A stretch of DNA of 64,000 nt from Bacillota bacterium (GCA_023407175.1 JAEYMU010000012.1:504406-568405), one strand, 5' to 3'; numbered from the stretch's first letter, positions 44,791 to 55,087 are shown. The notes: generated by a model from the letters alone, not told the origin. Translations and numbers: made by a program.

Positions 44791-45142
44791 GACTCCCTCC
44801 CAGCCTGTTTTCACAACTGACCATAATGAGTTTTACCAAGACAATCAGATGATTTTATCAAAATCATTATTGGCTAAATTTTATATAAAACTCTTTCCGC
44901 TTATAGATAAACCGGTAACTCCGTATCGTTTCATCCATCTATTCAGAAAGAAGGGGTTTTCTATGATATCAGACAATACATCAAAAGGTCATTCTATCCC
45001 TTTGGGATCATCAAGGAGTTATTACCTAAAACTATTTAAAAGGGTTCAACCAAATTTGACTTAATGAAAATTGAGGCCGCAATGTCAAGCTTTCCAACGA
45101 TCGAGACAGTTCGACACTGCAGCCTCTTTCATAAACTAAATA
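44791..45142. other. Intergenic region between the two mannan operons
   Basis: It contains the stem-loop at 45073-45126 after the binding protein gene and about 280 bases of AT-rich DNA before the GH26 gene. On the minus strand there are TTG-type -35 candidates (for example TTGAAC near 45050) but none has a good -10 at 16-18 bases, so no promoter is called. No gene was found. Confidence 0.45.
45073..45126 (-). terminator. Stem-loop after binding-protein gene
   Basis: GAGGCCGCAATGTC (45073-45086) pairs with GACACTGCAGCCTC (45113-45126) at 12 of 14 positions, the others allowing G-U pairs. On the minus strand AATTTTCATT follows. It lies 17 bases beyond the stop of the binding protein. Confidence 0.65.
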
Positions 45143-46612
45143 CTATTTTTGAGAATAGAAATAATCCAAAGCACTTTGTAAGGTAGGTTTTGCAGCTTCA
45201 ATTGCCTGAGCTACTGTCTGACTCTTATCCACACATAAAGGTGCCCATACAGTGCTTCCAAGATCATAGTAAGGTGACAAATAGCCCCATAGATCAAGCT
45301 TCAAATTAGAACCGCATTCTATCGCAATATTCACATCTTCTTCCGTCTGGAAGCAGCTCTCGAACCATGTCGGGTCATCTCTGTAGGTTACATCTCCGTC
45401 AAACCAGTTAAAGAATTCTTCCATTACCTGCAATACCTTGCCGCCATCTTCAACACCAACCGGAATCATATACCAGTTGCCATGAACAGGTGTATAAGGT
45501 GTACCATCGCCGCTGGGTCCCTGAGGATAAGGAACCATACCGAAGTCAAAAGGAAGTTCTCCGCCATTTTCGGCTGCTGCGTCCATTTCCTGTCTATTTA
45601 ACCAAGCCTGAGCCGTCCACATCATAACCTTGCCGGAAGACCATGCCAGCAGGTTATCATTCCAGTCATCAGCATTCCAAGGTCTTGCACACTTATCGTC
45701 ATTATATAATTTGCTGATAAATTCCAGAGATGCCTGCACCTCCGGGGAATCTAAGGTCTGTGTTGAACCGGCGGCAATCGCACCTCCGTTATTCAATACA
45801 ATACCGTTCACCAGGTCTGTCCATACACCGCCGTAGCCGTAAACATCAGTAGCTCCATCCTTATTTGTATCCTGTGTTCCTGCCTTAGCAAGCTCCTCAA
45901 ACTTATCCCAGGTCCACTGACCGTTGTTCCATAATTCCTGTGGATCTTCCAGACCCAAATCCTGGATCATTGTCTTATTATATCCTATATAATAGCCTCC
46001 CAAAGGGATACCCTGCTCAGTAAAGAAATAGGTACCTCCCTGCATACCGGTCAGAGGTTGGATAACACTCTGCTTGCCAAATAAATCATTTCCCTCTAAA
46101 GCAAGGTCATCAAGATTCTGGCAAAGTCCGCTTAGAGCTGCTGTCATACCAAACTGAAGGTCCGTTAAGTAAACATCACATTCCGGAGTTCCTGCAGCAA
46201 TTGTGGTATTAATACTGTTTATAATACCGTTCCATCCCAAGTTCACAAAATCTATTTTACAATTATATTTTTCTTCAATTCTTCTTACGTTATCGAGCTT
46301 CATTTGAGCTGTCTCAGTATTGCTTAGCTTAGGGTCATCATTGATATCCTGGTTATCGCTGTCATAATAGTAATCCCACCAGATACCTACTTTAATTGTT
46401 CTTCCGCCTAAATCAAAGGCTGCATAATCATCATTCTTCGTTACGTTTGAAGGCTCTGTCGGTACAGGGGTCGTAGTAGCTTCTGTTGAAGCAGCCACTG
46501 TAGGTGTTGCATTTGTATCTGTTCCTTTTTCTTTGTTGCCGCATCCGGCCATAGCTACTACCATGGTCAGAGTTAATAATAATGCTACTAATTTTTTGCT
46601 TGCTTTTACCAT
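45143..46612 (-). CDS. Sugar ABC transporter binding lipoprotein (paralogue 2)
   Basis: Signal peptide with lipobox VAMAGC, a Thr/Pro/Glu linker, then a family-1 binding fold. Its central blocks (GGRTIKVGIWWDYYYD, NLGWNGIINSIN, VMEEFFNWFDGDVTYRD) are nearly the same as in the protein at 38004-39497. It directly follows two permease genes on the same strand and is therefore their cognate binding protein. AGGAGG lies eight bases before ATG at 46612. Probable ligand: manno-oligosaccharides, by context. Confidence 0.93.
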   Translation of the reverse strand: MVKASKKLVALLLTLTMVVAMAGCGNKEKGTDTNATPTVAASTEATTTPVPTEPSNVTKNDDYAAFDLGGRTIKVGIWWDYYYDSDNQDINDDPKLSNTETAQMKLDNVRRIEEKYNCKIDFVNLGWNGIINSINTTIAAGTPECDVYLTDLQFGMTAALSGLCQNLDDLALEGNDLFGKQSVIQPLTGMQGGTYFFTEQGIPLGGYYIGYNKTMIQDLGLEDPQELWNNGQWTWDKFEELAKAGTQDTNKDGATDVYGYGGVWTDLVNGIVLNNGGAIAAGSTQTLDSPEVQASLEFISKLYNDDKCARPWNADDWNDNLLAWSSGKVMMWTAQAWLNRQEMDAAAENGGELPFDFGMVPYPQGPSGDGTPYTPVHGNWYMIPVGVEDGGKVLQVMEEFFNWFDGDVTYRDDPTWFESCFQTEEDVNIAIECGSNLKLDLWGYLSPYYDLGSTVWAPLCVDKSQTVAQAIEAAKPTLQSALDYFYSQK

Positions 46613-46672
46613 TCTTATTCTCCTCCTATAATATTTTTGTTTCTTTATTTTAAGTCGGGATTGGAATTCGCG

Positions 46673-47662
46673 TTATCCTACGATACCGCTTCGTTCCACA
46701 CCCTCAATAAAATACCTTTGCAGAATCAGATAAATCAGTATGATTGGCAATAATACGAGTACGACACCTGCATACATATACAGCTGTTGTATATTAGGAT
46801 CTTTAATCTGGTCAATATTAGCCACCGTTGCCAGTATGGTTGACAGCCGGAAGGTTATATTATGCTCTGACGGTATTGAAAACAAAGAGCTGTAAAACAT
46901 ATCATTATACTGCCATACCAGGGAGAATACCGCTACCGTAATGACCGCCGGGACCGCATTCACCAGCATGATACGGAAATACGTATAAAACATACCGGCT
47001 CCGTCAATAAAGGCTGCTTCTTCGATTTCCTTGGGCAGACCGCGGAAAAACTGACGGAATATGTAGATAAACAAGCCGGAACGCAGACCCACACCAAATA
47101 TTGTAAGCATAACCATCGGTACTTCAGAGGATAACAAATTCAGCTTGTGTCCTAAAACCAGCTTACAGATTCCAAATATATCCCAATTCCGAAAGTGGGT
47201 ATACAAAGGGAGCATGATGGAATGCATCGGTAATACAATTGTTATAACCACACATGCAAACAGCAGCTTCTTAAACGGAAAATCAAAACGGGCAAAGCCA
47301 TAACCGGCCATTGATGTGATAAATAATTGTATCAATGTAATTACAATGATATACAGCAGGGTATACCCCAGCGTATGCCAGTAATCTAGCCGAAAATAGG
47401 TCAGATCATAGTTCTTTAAGGTTGGATTGATCGGTATCAGGTTAACGGACGGGTTATACACATCCGAATTTGAGAAAAAGGAGTTAGCCACAATACTGAT
47501 CAGCGGTCCTAAAACGATATATGAGATTCCAAGCAGGATAACAAATTTAAAAATTGAAAAAAGCAGACTTTTCAATTTATGAATGTATCTGGATCTCTTG
47601 TTAATTAAAACGGTATCGTTGCGAAATTTATTAATTGATAAGCTGATATCATTTACCTTCAA
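46673..47662 (-). CDS. ABC transporter permease (MalG/AraQ type)
   Basis: The 329-residue protein has about six membrane helices and the ATPase-docking EAA loop PKEIEEAAFIDGAGMF about two-thirds along. The C-terminus ends GVERSGIVG, typical of this permease class. The start is TTG at 47662 with AAAGGAGG before it. It pairs with the permease at 47678-48586 and the binding protein at 45143-46612. No ATPase gene is in the locus, so a shared MsmX/UgpC-type ATPase elsewhere is expected. Confidence 0.92.
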   Translation of the reverse strand: MKVNDISLSINKFRNDTVLINKRSRYIHKLKSLLFSIFKFVILLGISYIVLGPLISIVANSFFSNSDVYNPSVNLIPINPTLKNYDLTYFRLDYWHTLGYTLLYIIVITLIQLFITSMAGYGFARFDFPFKKLLFACVVITIVLPMHSIMLPLYTHFRNWDIFGICKLVLGHKLNLLSSEVPMVMLTIFGVGLRSGLFIYIFRQFFRGLPKEIEEAAFIDGAGMFYTYFRIMLVNAVPAVITVAVFSLVWQYNDMFYSSLFSIPSEHNITFRLSTILATVANIDQIKDPNIQQLYMYAGVVLVLLPIILIYLILQRYFIEGVERSGIVG

Positions 47663-47677
47663 TGTGCTTCCTCCTTT

Positions 47678-48586
47678 CTAGTTATAGTAGAATGTGAATT
47701 TGGATATCAATCCGCCGATGATAACCAGGATCAGGCTGATAACCGCCGTACTGATTACGCTCATCGCAGAGCTCAGTCCATAATCAAGAGCACCTCCGAA
47801 TGCAACCTGGTAAGCCAGATTGACAACATCGCTGTTTATAAAGGAGTCTACAATGGTATAAACGACATTAGTAAGGATCAGCGGCGATACCATGGGAAAG
47901 GTTACCTTCCAGAAGGTCTCATAGGCTGTTGCACCTTCAATCTTGGATACCTCATACAGTGACGGTGAGATTGACTGCAGGGCCGCTATGAATATGATAA
48001 TCTGCACACTGGATGCCCTGACAATCTCATATACGCTGCTTACAAGGACAACAATCGTATCTATTAACGATATGGGAAAGCCATAATCCATTAGCAAATC
48101 AAGAATATAATCAATATTTACTCCGCCTGCTGCCTGCATATCTGAAACTGTAGCTGCAGCACCACCCTGTATCGCTTGGGTTGCAAGTTGAAGCGTATTA
48201 AATATCGCACCGGACCCCAGTAATATCGGCAGAAAGAAAATTGCACGTACCAGGGCTCTTCCCTTGAATTTCGTATTCAACAGCATCGCCATAAACAAGC
48301 TGAAGAAAACAATAAAGGGCAGATGAGTTATTATTTTCATCATTGATTCATACAGCCTTTGATTAAAATCCGGGTTTTCCATCAATGCGTTTTTAAAATT
48401 ATCAAGACCAATAAACTGAATGGTATAGCCGCCGGTACTGGCAATTTTAATACTGCTTAATGAAAACTGTACTGTTTGGAACAGGCTCTTAACATAGTAA
48501 ACCAAAAATCCGATTATCCATGGAAGAATAAAGAGGAGGCCGGTGATGGCTCTTTTTTGTCTTAATGTCAAACGCTTCTTTTTCAT
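47678..48586 (-). CDS. ABC transporter permease (MalF/LplB type)
   Basis: Six membrane helices with a large loop, and an atypical EAA loop YEVSKIEGATAYETFW. Its ATG overlaps the TGA of the DUF5696 gene (ATGA), showing coupled translation. It forms the membrane channel with the next permease. A roughly 40-residue insertion (AIQGGAAATVSDMQAAGG and following) between helices is longer than usual. Confidence 0.9.
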   Translation of the reverse strand: MKKKRLTLRQKRAITGLLFILPWIIGFLVYYVKSLFQTVQFSLSSIKIASTGGYTIQFIGLDNFKNALMENPDFNQRLYESMMKIITHLPFIVFFSLFMAMLLNTKFKGRALVRAIFFLPILLGSGAIFNTLQLATQAIQGGAAATVSDMQAAGGVNIDYILDLLMDYGFPISLIDTIVVLVSSVYEIVRASSVQIIIFIAALQSISPSLYEVSKIEGATAYETFWKVTFPMVSPLILTNVVYTIVDSFINSDVVNLAYQVAFGGALDYGLSSAMSVISTAVISLILVIIGGLISKFTFYYN

Positions 48587-51165
48587 TGCTCAACCCCCTC
48601 CACCACATAACTCATCGCAGGTATACTTATATTATCTACCGTAGCCTCTGTACTGTTTGTATTGATATAATAAATGGCACCGTTATCGTAGGTAACCCGT
48701 TTTACACCCTTTTCGAGTATCGTATGGTCTATGATCTTACTGTTAACTACATATTTCAATGCATCATTTGCCTTCTGATAGATTTCCACCGCATCGGACA
48801 TCCATGCTTCATACTGTGTGGAATATAATATCTTCATATAAGAATATTTCATCTTGCTTGTATCCTTATAGGACAGAGTAAAATGTGGCGCTGATCCGTA
48901 TTCTATCATCCGAAGGATAATATCCTGCTTATCGTAACTGCTGCTTAGATTAATCGCACCCGAGGTATAATCAATGCATCCATGGATTACCATCTCATAG
49001 AAAGGGACCTCTTCATCTACTACATAAAAGGAATTAGCACTTTCCGGAACATTGGTTAAATCCGTCGCATAAGCCCAGGAGTAAGAATTACCGCCATTTA
49101 CCATGAGATTATCTGTGGAAGCGTCAAGAAGACTTAGCTGTGCTTCTATGATCTGCTGTGCCTCCTCACGGTTTACCACGTTAGAACGTCTCTTATCGGA
49201 GGTAATAGAGTCTCCTAAATCCCGCAGGCTGATTCCTGACAGTTCAAGCTTGCTCACGGAACTGATGAACTTATCAACATACCGTCCCAGATATTTTGGT
49301 GAGAGATAATAATACCAATTATCCACATATCCAAGACTGCTGGTGGGACGCATACTTGATGGGTTGTAAAGTCCATACTCAACATAATAACCGGAATACC
49401 TTAAGCTGGCCTCCATGTTTTGGTCAAAATTCTTTGCCCGTTCGGTTACCTTCTGGAAGGCAACATCACCGTACAGCTTAGCACCCTTTTCAGCAAGTAG
49501 AGCATTCAGCTTTTCCAAGCCCTTTTTACCGCCTAAGGAACTGTCAACCTTCACATATTTTGGCGCGTTATGATAATAGCCGCCATTAAACCATCCCAGA
49601 TAATTCACCCGAAGATTTGATATATCCTGTTCAAAGAAGCCTTCTGCAATTTCGGCAGCTTCATCAAAGGTAGTCATCGGATATTCCGACATATAGGGAA
49701 CCGCAAGGAAGCTGCGCTCCATTTTTACTCCGCCGACAATATCCAGATAAAACGGTATGGTGTCCTCCTCGGCCTTCTGTGCAAGCTCGCCCCGTTCCAG
49801 CAGCTCGTTCCGGTAATAATTCGCCATACCGGAATAGCTGGCATCCTTCTGCTCCAGGAAGGAGTAGGTTACCTGAAGATTTACATCATACATATTTTTC
49901 TCTAGCGTTGGTAAATCAGCTGAGGAACCCTCCACTCCAAGCACGGATACCTTAAGAGCTCCACGCAGCATGAAGGTAGGATATACATAATTATAGGTAT
50001 TGGTACTGCCGGCTACCTTGGCAGTAATATTTGCAAGGGTATCCCCGCCGGTGATTTCAGCAAAAATTGCACTTTTCTCATGCTTAATTCCAAAGACCGG
50101 CATTCTTGCCTTCTCAGTATTTTCTACCTGTACAAAGGTCCGCTCCGTATCGTCCAGATCGTAAACATACTGATTATAATATTCATTGTATTTACCGTTA
50201 TTAAAATTAATCAGGGAGCCGGAACCGTTCGGTACCAGCATATAGCCATTCTCGACAGAGCTGCCGGCACCAAAGTAGGATAGCAGGGTAATATTGCCAA
50301 GCTTACCGCTGCCTGTTTCTTCAATATGATCTGTCGGTATGGAAACTATCAGCTTATCCTCTACCAACCGGTATTCCAAGGGTATTGTAAAGGTAGTTTT
50401 CTCCGGTGTCTTTCCGCCGGCTGCGGCAGTGGCATCCTCATCAAAATCTGCCTGTGTATATCCGGCTGCCTCCACCATCTTGTTCATCTTTGACATACCA
50501 ATCTTATTGTTCATAGCCCCGGTCGTTAACTCAAGGAAACCGCTCAAGGTCTTTGATTCCATATAATTATTCTTAAAGGTCTTGGCGTCCTTTTCGCTTA
50601 ATTTGCTCAGGATTTTCTCCTGCAAACGCTCCTCCGTAATATATTGAGGTACCAGGCCGGTTGCGCTTTCCATATTACCGCACAGATAGGTATAACGGAT
50701 ACCGTCCTTAAGGCCTTCGAGTTCAAACTGCTCCCGTTCTACGCTGTAATCATAATTATACATGGTTACCTGTGTCATGGCCGCATCGTAGTAGGTCAGA
50801 AAAAACTGGGAGTTCAGATCCACCTTATTACTTCCGCTTGCTATCTCATCGTTCTCCCTGTCCACCGGATTGGAATAGGTGATTTCTCCGGAACGCTTAT
50901 CATATACCGCTATTTCTGTTGTTTTTATATCGGTATAGAGCTTCAGGTAATCATTTTCAGCCGCAAGCACCATACCGTCAACCTCGGGATCACCGTCTTC
51001 CAGCTTCTGAAACTCACTACCGGTTTCATAGGTATAGCTTTCTGTAATAAATTTTTTATAGCCATCATAAAAGAAAAAGTTAAGGCACAAATATAATACA
51101 TATCCCGCGATGGCGAGGACGATAACTGCTATAATGATAAGTCGAATTTTTAATGCTTTTTTCAC
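48583..51165 (-). CDS. DUF5696-type membrane-anchored protein
   Basis: The 860-residue protein has one N-terminal membrane helix (about 8-30) and a very large extracellular part. The middle contains GYMLVPNGSGSLINF and a possible barrel region with NLRVNYLGWFNGGYYH and LSGISLRDLGDSITSD. I recognise it as the DUF5696 type that recurs beside sugar ABC transporters in Firmicutes; the biochemical role is unknown. The start is GTG at 51165 with AGGAGGG upstream. Embedded between a YIP1 gene and a permease gene, it may assist glycan capture or hydrolysis at the membrane. Confidence 0.75.
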   Translation of the reverse strand: MKKALKIRLIIIAVIVLAIAGYVLYLCLNFFFYDGYKKFITESYTYETGSEFQKLEDGDPEVDGMVLAAENDYLKLYTDIKTTEIAVYDKRSGEITYSNPVDRENDEIASGSNKVDLNSQFFLTYYDAAMTQVTMYNYDYSVEREQFELEGLKDGIRYTYLCGNMESATGLVPQYITEERLQEKILSKLSEKDAKTFKNNYMESKTLSGFLELTTGAMNNKIGMSKMNKMVEAAGYTQADFDEDATAAAGGKTPEKTTFTIPLEYRLVEDKLIVSIPTDHIEETGSGKLGNITLLSYFGAGSSVENGYMLVPNGSGSLINFNNGKYNEYYNQYVYDLDDTERTFVQVENTEKARMPVFGIKHEKSAIFAEITGGDTLANITAKVAGSTNTYNYVYPTFMLRGALKVSVLGVEGSSADLPTLEKNMYDVNLQVTYSFLEQKDASYSGMANYYRNELLERGELAQKAEEDTIPFYLDIVGGVKMERSFLAVPYMSEYPMTTFDEAAEIAEGFFEQDISNLRVNYLGWFNGGYYHNAPKYVKVDSSLGGKKGLEKLNALLAEKGAKLYGDVAFQKVTERAKNFDQNMEASLRYSGYYVEYGLYNPSSMRPTSSLGYVDNWYYYLSPKYLGRYVDKFISSVSKLELSGISLRDLGDSITSDKRRSNVVNREEAQQIIEAQLSLLDASTDNLMVNGGNSYSWAYATDLTNVPESANSFYVVDEEVPFYEMVIHGCIDYTSGAINLSSSYDKQDIILRMIEYGSAPHFTLSYKDTSKMKYSYMKILYSTQYEAWMSDAVEIYQKANDALKYVVNSKIIDHTILEKGVKRVTYDNGAIYYINTNSTEATVDNISIPAMSYVVEGVEQ

Positions 51166-51177
51166 AATCCCGCCCTC

Positions 51178-51801
51178 CTATACTCTTAAGATCACTTCAA
51201 GATATATACTGTGAATAAATTCCTTGACCTGATCCACCAAATAAAAGAGCAGCACGACGATAAATATGATCAGTACCATGGAGATAAAGGTTAAAACCAA
51301 GGTCACCAGGGTCTTGCCCAGACTGAAGTTGTGAATTGTCATAATACCTATCATTAACAGGATAACAAAGTACAAAATCGCTATACTTCGCACCAGGTAA
51401 TACAGGCTCTCTTCATCCGCTGCAATAAAATTAGATATTATGGTCAGCGGAACAAGGGTTAACACCAGGGGCAGCATGGAATATCCGATTACCGTCAGAA
51501 TATCACGGAATCTTCCCTCCCCTTCCAGCAGGCAGGTAATCGACCAATTGGCCACAGCAACCAGGAAAACAATCAGGAAGGTTCCGATATTCTCTGTTAC
51601 AGCATTCAGCGTCATCGGATTATTCAAATTAACAACAAAGCCTGCATATCTGGCATTAATTGAATAGGATAGGCCAAACAGGAATATTAACAGCAGTGCA
51701 ACGGGAACGCTTCCCCTGCCCCTATGCCTTACTTCATAGAAGCCATCAATGGGATGAGAAATTACATAAAACGGATATAATAATTTTTCCTTTCTACTCA
51801 T
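51178..51801 (-). CDS. YIP1-family membrane protein
   Basis: The protein has about five hydrophobic helices and begins SRKEKLLYPFYVISHPIDGF, the characteristic YIP1-family opening (yjhB/YesL-neighbour type) in Firmicutes. I chose ATG at 51801 with a GGGGGG tract eight bases before; it overlaps the end of the NHL gene. Frequently seen next to ABC sugar transporter genes, but no function is established. Confidence 0.72.
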   Translation of the reverse strand: MSRKEKLLYPFYVISHPIDGFYEVRHRGRGSVPVALLLIFLFGLSYSINARYAGFVVNLNNPMTLNAVTENIGTFLIVFLVAVANWSITCLLEGEGRFRDILTVIGYSMLPLVLTLVPLTIISNFIAADEESLYYLVRSIAILYFVILLMIGIMTIHNFSLGKTLVTLVLTFISMVLIIFIVVLLFYLVDQVKEFIHSIYLEVILRV

Positions 51802-53254
51802 CTTCTGCACCCCCCTTTAATTTTCTTTTTCTAATTCCGCGCCATACCAGCAGAGCAATCACCAGCAATAAGCCTCCGGTCAGTATATAAGCAAGATTTT
51901 GCTTTAGGATATCATCCCGGTAACGCTTGAATGCAATGGAATAATATTCCTGATTCATGCCAAGCTTAAGGTATTCCATAGCCTTCTTATTTTCCCCTGC
52001 TGCCAGATAGGATTTACCGATACCCACATAAGCCAGCTCAAAATTCGCATCCAGCTTCAGTACCTTCTTCCACACCTCTACCGCAGAGGCCTCATCTCCG
52101 TCATAGCGTAGGGAAACCGCCTGATTGATTAAGCTGCCGTACTGGGTAGGCACAAAGGACATCACCTCGGCTCTGGTGGTATCCAGCACCAATATCTTAT
52201 CGCCTAATACCTCAATTGCCGCAGGGTTTTTAAAGGTCCCCTCCTGGGTTCCCATTCCGCCGAAGATATAGAGCAGGTCACCTTCGTCATCATAGGTAAA
52301 GATACGCCCCCGGACGGTATCAATTACGGAGTAGATACCATCGCCCCGGTATACAATATCTGCAATACGGGAAGGGCCGCCGAATTCTCTATTCAAGCCC
52401 CAGTCCAAATCTCCGCTTAGCTTGCCTTTTTTTGTTTTCTTGATAACATCCTGTCCTTTCGGATTCAGCCTTCGAATGGACTGTGTTGCTTTGGTATCCA
52501 CATTAGTGGCATAGATAAATCCGTCCGGTGCAACATCAATTCCGGTAAACTCCGTAGGGATATACTGTACCTGTCTTGCCCGCTGGGCCTTTGTCGAAAA
52601 CACTCTCCAGATTTTCTCATAAGCAGAGATGGTAACCTTAATTGTTCCTGTGAAGCCGGTAAAATTACCGTTTTCATCGAAGGCCATAATTCCTTTGAAC
52701 ATATTTTTAGCTATTACATAAACTCTGCCTGCGTAATCCACGCCAACCTTCAGCGGATTAAACTGGAAGCCGCTCTCCAGGTCCTCCGAGGTAGGATTGG
52801 ATATGATCTTAATCAGCTTGTCATCCTGGTCCAGAATGACAATTCTCATATTGTCGGTATCCGCAATATATACCTCATTGTTCTTCGTTACAAAGATACC
52901 GGAGGGATTTTTAAAGGTATCCGTCGTACCGTTATTATCGAAGCTTTCTATTATGTGCTTCAGTTTCAGATCTGAATCCATAACAAGGATTCTGTTATTT
53001 CCTGTATCGCAGACATATACCTTTTCATCCTCTGAAACATACATGTCCTGCGGGGTCACCATATTCGATACACCCAGATCAGCCCCCGATATACTATCCT
53101 CCGGTATATAAGCTGCCGGTGTATAATTAATATAGGTATAATAGTCATAATTATATGCCTGATAGGGCACTTTCTCGCTGGCATATACTTCTACGCAATT
53201 TGTCGCGACAAGTATGACGATTAGCGGGATTAATAGAATTTTCTTCAGTTTCAT
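51794..53254 (-). CDS. Membrane-anchored NHL-repeat protein with TPR-like segment
   Basis: A signal peptide (KKILLIPLIVILVATNC) is followed by NHL beta-propeller repeats (VTPQDMYVSEDEKVYVCDTG, NPSGIFVTKNNEVYIADT, PAAIEVLGDKILVLDT; about residues 60-375). A TPR-like helical segment follows (about 380-440: LDANFELAYVGIGKSYLAAG), then a C-terminal membrane helix with a lysine/arginine-rich tail. It is oriented with the propeller outside. This may be a glycan- or protein-binding scaffold for the transporter complex. Function is unknown. Confidence 0.82.
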   Translation of the reverse strand: MKLKKILLIPLIVILVATNCVEVYASEKVPYQAYNYDYYTYINYTPAAYIPEDSISGADLGVSNMVTPQDMYVSEDEKVYVCDTGNNRILVMDSDLKLKHIIESFDNNGTTDTFKNPSGIFVTKNNEVYIADTDNMRIVILDQDDKLIKIISNPTSEDLESGFQFNPLKVGVDYAGRVYVIAKNMFKGIMAFDENGNFTGFTGTIKVTISAYEKIWRVFSTKAQRARQVQYIPTEFTGIDVAPDGFIYATNVDTKATQSIRRLNPKGQDVIKKTKKGKLSGDLDWGLNREFGGPSRIADIVYRGDGIYSVIDTVRGRIFTYDDEGDLLYIFGGMGTQEGTFKNPAAIEVLGDKILVLDTTRAEVMSFVPTQYGSLINQAVSLRYDGDEASAVEVWKKVLKLDANFELAYVGIGKSYLAAGENKKAMEYLKLGMNQEYYSIAFKRYRDDILKQNLAYILTGGLLLVIALLVWRGIRKRKLKGGAEDE

Positions 53255-53265
53255 AATGATCCTCC

Positions 53266-54156
53266 CTATTCCTTCATACCTGATGTGGTCATTGTTTCAA
53301 TAATACTGCTCTGACAGATAATAAAGAAGGTAATCGGTACAGCTGCAATAAGAAAGGTTACAACAGCCGCGGCTCCCTGTCTTGCGGGGCCTCCGTTTAC
53401 AATCTGCTGCAGAGCGTATTGCAGGGGCTTTAACTGCTCATCTCTTAGGAACGTACTTCCGGTATTTCCCCACATGCTCTGGAACTGTAATACTGCAAGC
53501 GTCAGCCATGCAGGCTTAACATTCGGCATGATGATTCTCCAGAATATCTTGTATTCACTTGCTCCGTCCAGTCTCGCCGATTCAATCAGGGAGTCCGGTA
53601 TCTGCTCGATAAACTGTTTCATCAGATAAAGTCCCAAACCATAGGCACAGGCCGGCAATATAACTGCCAGATAGGTATTGTTAATTCCAATCTTTGATAT
53701 GATCAGATAGTTGGGAATCTGCGTTACCTGGTAAGTAAACATAATGGACAATACTACAATACTGAACAAAAATTTCTTACCTGGAAAATCATGCTTGGCC
53801 AGCGGATATGCCGCCAGGGAAGCAATAATTACATGTCCGACCGTACCGCCGCCCGTAATCAGTATGGTATTAAATATGTATCTGGAAAAGGGAACCCAGG
53901 AATTGGACATTAAATTCATCAGGTCATAAAAGTTATCCGTACTCGGGTTTTGTACAAAGAGTGTCGGCGGATACCGGAATAACTCATCCAGGGGCTTCAA
54001 TGCATTGTTGATAATATATACCAGCGGCAATGCCATAAAAACGCCGCATACTGCCATAAAGAAGAACAATAATGCATTGCCGGCCATGGAACGGTTCAAG
54101 GATTTTTGCTTTCTTCGGAACAAACGCCTTCTCGGCTTCATATAATCTCTGGCCAT
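53266..54156 (-). CDS. ABC transporter permease (MalG type), second system
   Basis: The 296-residue permease has six membrane helices and the EAA loop LIESARLDGASEYKIFW, and ends SIIETMTTSGMKE. It is 1 base downstream of the paired permease gene, so both are coupled. It is followed by the NHL, YIP1 and DUF5696 genes, suggesting that those serve this system, the other, or both. Confidence 0.92.
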   Translation of the reverse strand: MARDYMKPRRRLFRRKQKSLNRSMAGNALLFFFMAVCGVFMALPLVYIINNALKPLDELFRYPPTLFVQNPSTDNFYDLMNLMSNSWVPFSRYIFNTILITGGGTVGHVIIASLAAYPLAKHDFPGKKFLFSIVVLSIMFTYQVTQIPNYLIISKIGINNTYLAVILPACAYGLGLYLMKQFIEQIPDSLIESARLDGASEYKIFWRIIMPNVKPAWLTLAVLQFQSMWGNTGSTFLRDEQLKPLQYALQQIVNGGPARQGAAAVVTFLIAAVPITFFIICQSSIIETMTTSGMKE

Positions 54157-54157
54157 A

Positions 54158-55087
54158 TCAGCTACCTACCTTTCTAAGAAGCCTCTGTACCAGCTTATTC
54201 GAGCCAACCATTAACAGGAACAGAATCGTAGCTATCGCTGATGCATAACCCATTTCAAAACGGATGGAGCCATAATCCAAAAGGTGGGTAACAATCGTTG
54301 AACCGGCATAATTAACACTTGGATTACCTGCCAGCTGGATTGAAATATCCGCTACGGCAAAGGCCTGGGTAATCTGCATAACCGCACCGAACATAAGCTG
54401 GGGCTTCATGGAAGGAAGCGTCACATACCATAGCTCCTGCCAGCGGTTCTTAATTCCATCCACTGCCGCAGCCTCATAAAGTGTTTTATCAACCGTCTGC
54501 AGACCTGCAATAAATGCAAGGAAGCCCGTTCCCAAGCTTAACCACAGCTGTACTACAATCAATGCCGGTAATACATATTTCTCTGTTTTCAGCCAAATGA
54601 TCGCATTATTGATAAATCCAAAATTCATTAAAAAGCCGTTTAAAAAACCGTAACGGTCGCCCTTTAAAATCAGGCTCCAGACCAGGTAAGCATTACCGGA
54701 GATGGACGGAGCGTAAAAAATCAAAGTAAGAAACGCTCTTAATTTGCCTTTGAACTCATTGATGATCCAGGCAAAGATAAGACACATCATATAACTGATC
54801 GGTCCGGTGATTACGGCAAATATAAATGTATTTTTCAATGCAATCTTAAAGATATCGTCGTCCAAAAATAATCTTACATAATTATCCCATAAAATGAACT
54901 TGGGCGGCTCCAGTACGTTGAAGCTGGTGAAGCTTAATGCAATGGAGGTGAGCACTGGTATTACGGTAAACAGGAAGAAAAGAAGAAAATACGGTAAAAG
55001 CATGATATAAGATGCCCTATTTCTTTTTATCCTGTATCCTAATGACCATTCATTTCGCTGGTTCTTGCTGATAGGTGTCTTTTTCAT
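54158..55087 (-). CDS. ABC transporter permease (MalF type), second system
   Basis: The 309-residue protein has an N-terminal basic segment, six membrane helices and the EAA loop TLYEAAAVDGIKNRWQ. It follows the large binding protein gene by 21 bases. Its likely substrate is a mannan oligosaccharide different from that of the first system. Confidence 0.92.
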   Translation of the reverse strand: MKKTPISKNQRNEWSLGYRIKRNRASYIMLLPYFLLFFLFTVIPVLTSIALSFTSFNVLEPPKFILWDNYVRLFLDDDIFKIALKNTFIFAVITGPISYMMCLIFAWIINEFKGKLRAFLTLIFYAPSISGNAYLVWSLILKGDRYGFLNGFLMNFGFINNAIIWLKTEKYVLPALIVVQLWLSLGTGFLAFIAGLQTVDKTLYEAAAVDGIKNRWQELWYVTLPSMKPQLMFGAVMQITQAFAVADISIQLAGNPSVNYAGSTIVTHLLDYGSIRFEMGYASAIATILFLLMVGSNKLVQRLLRKVGS

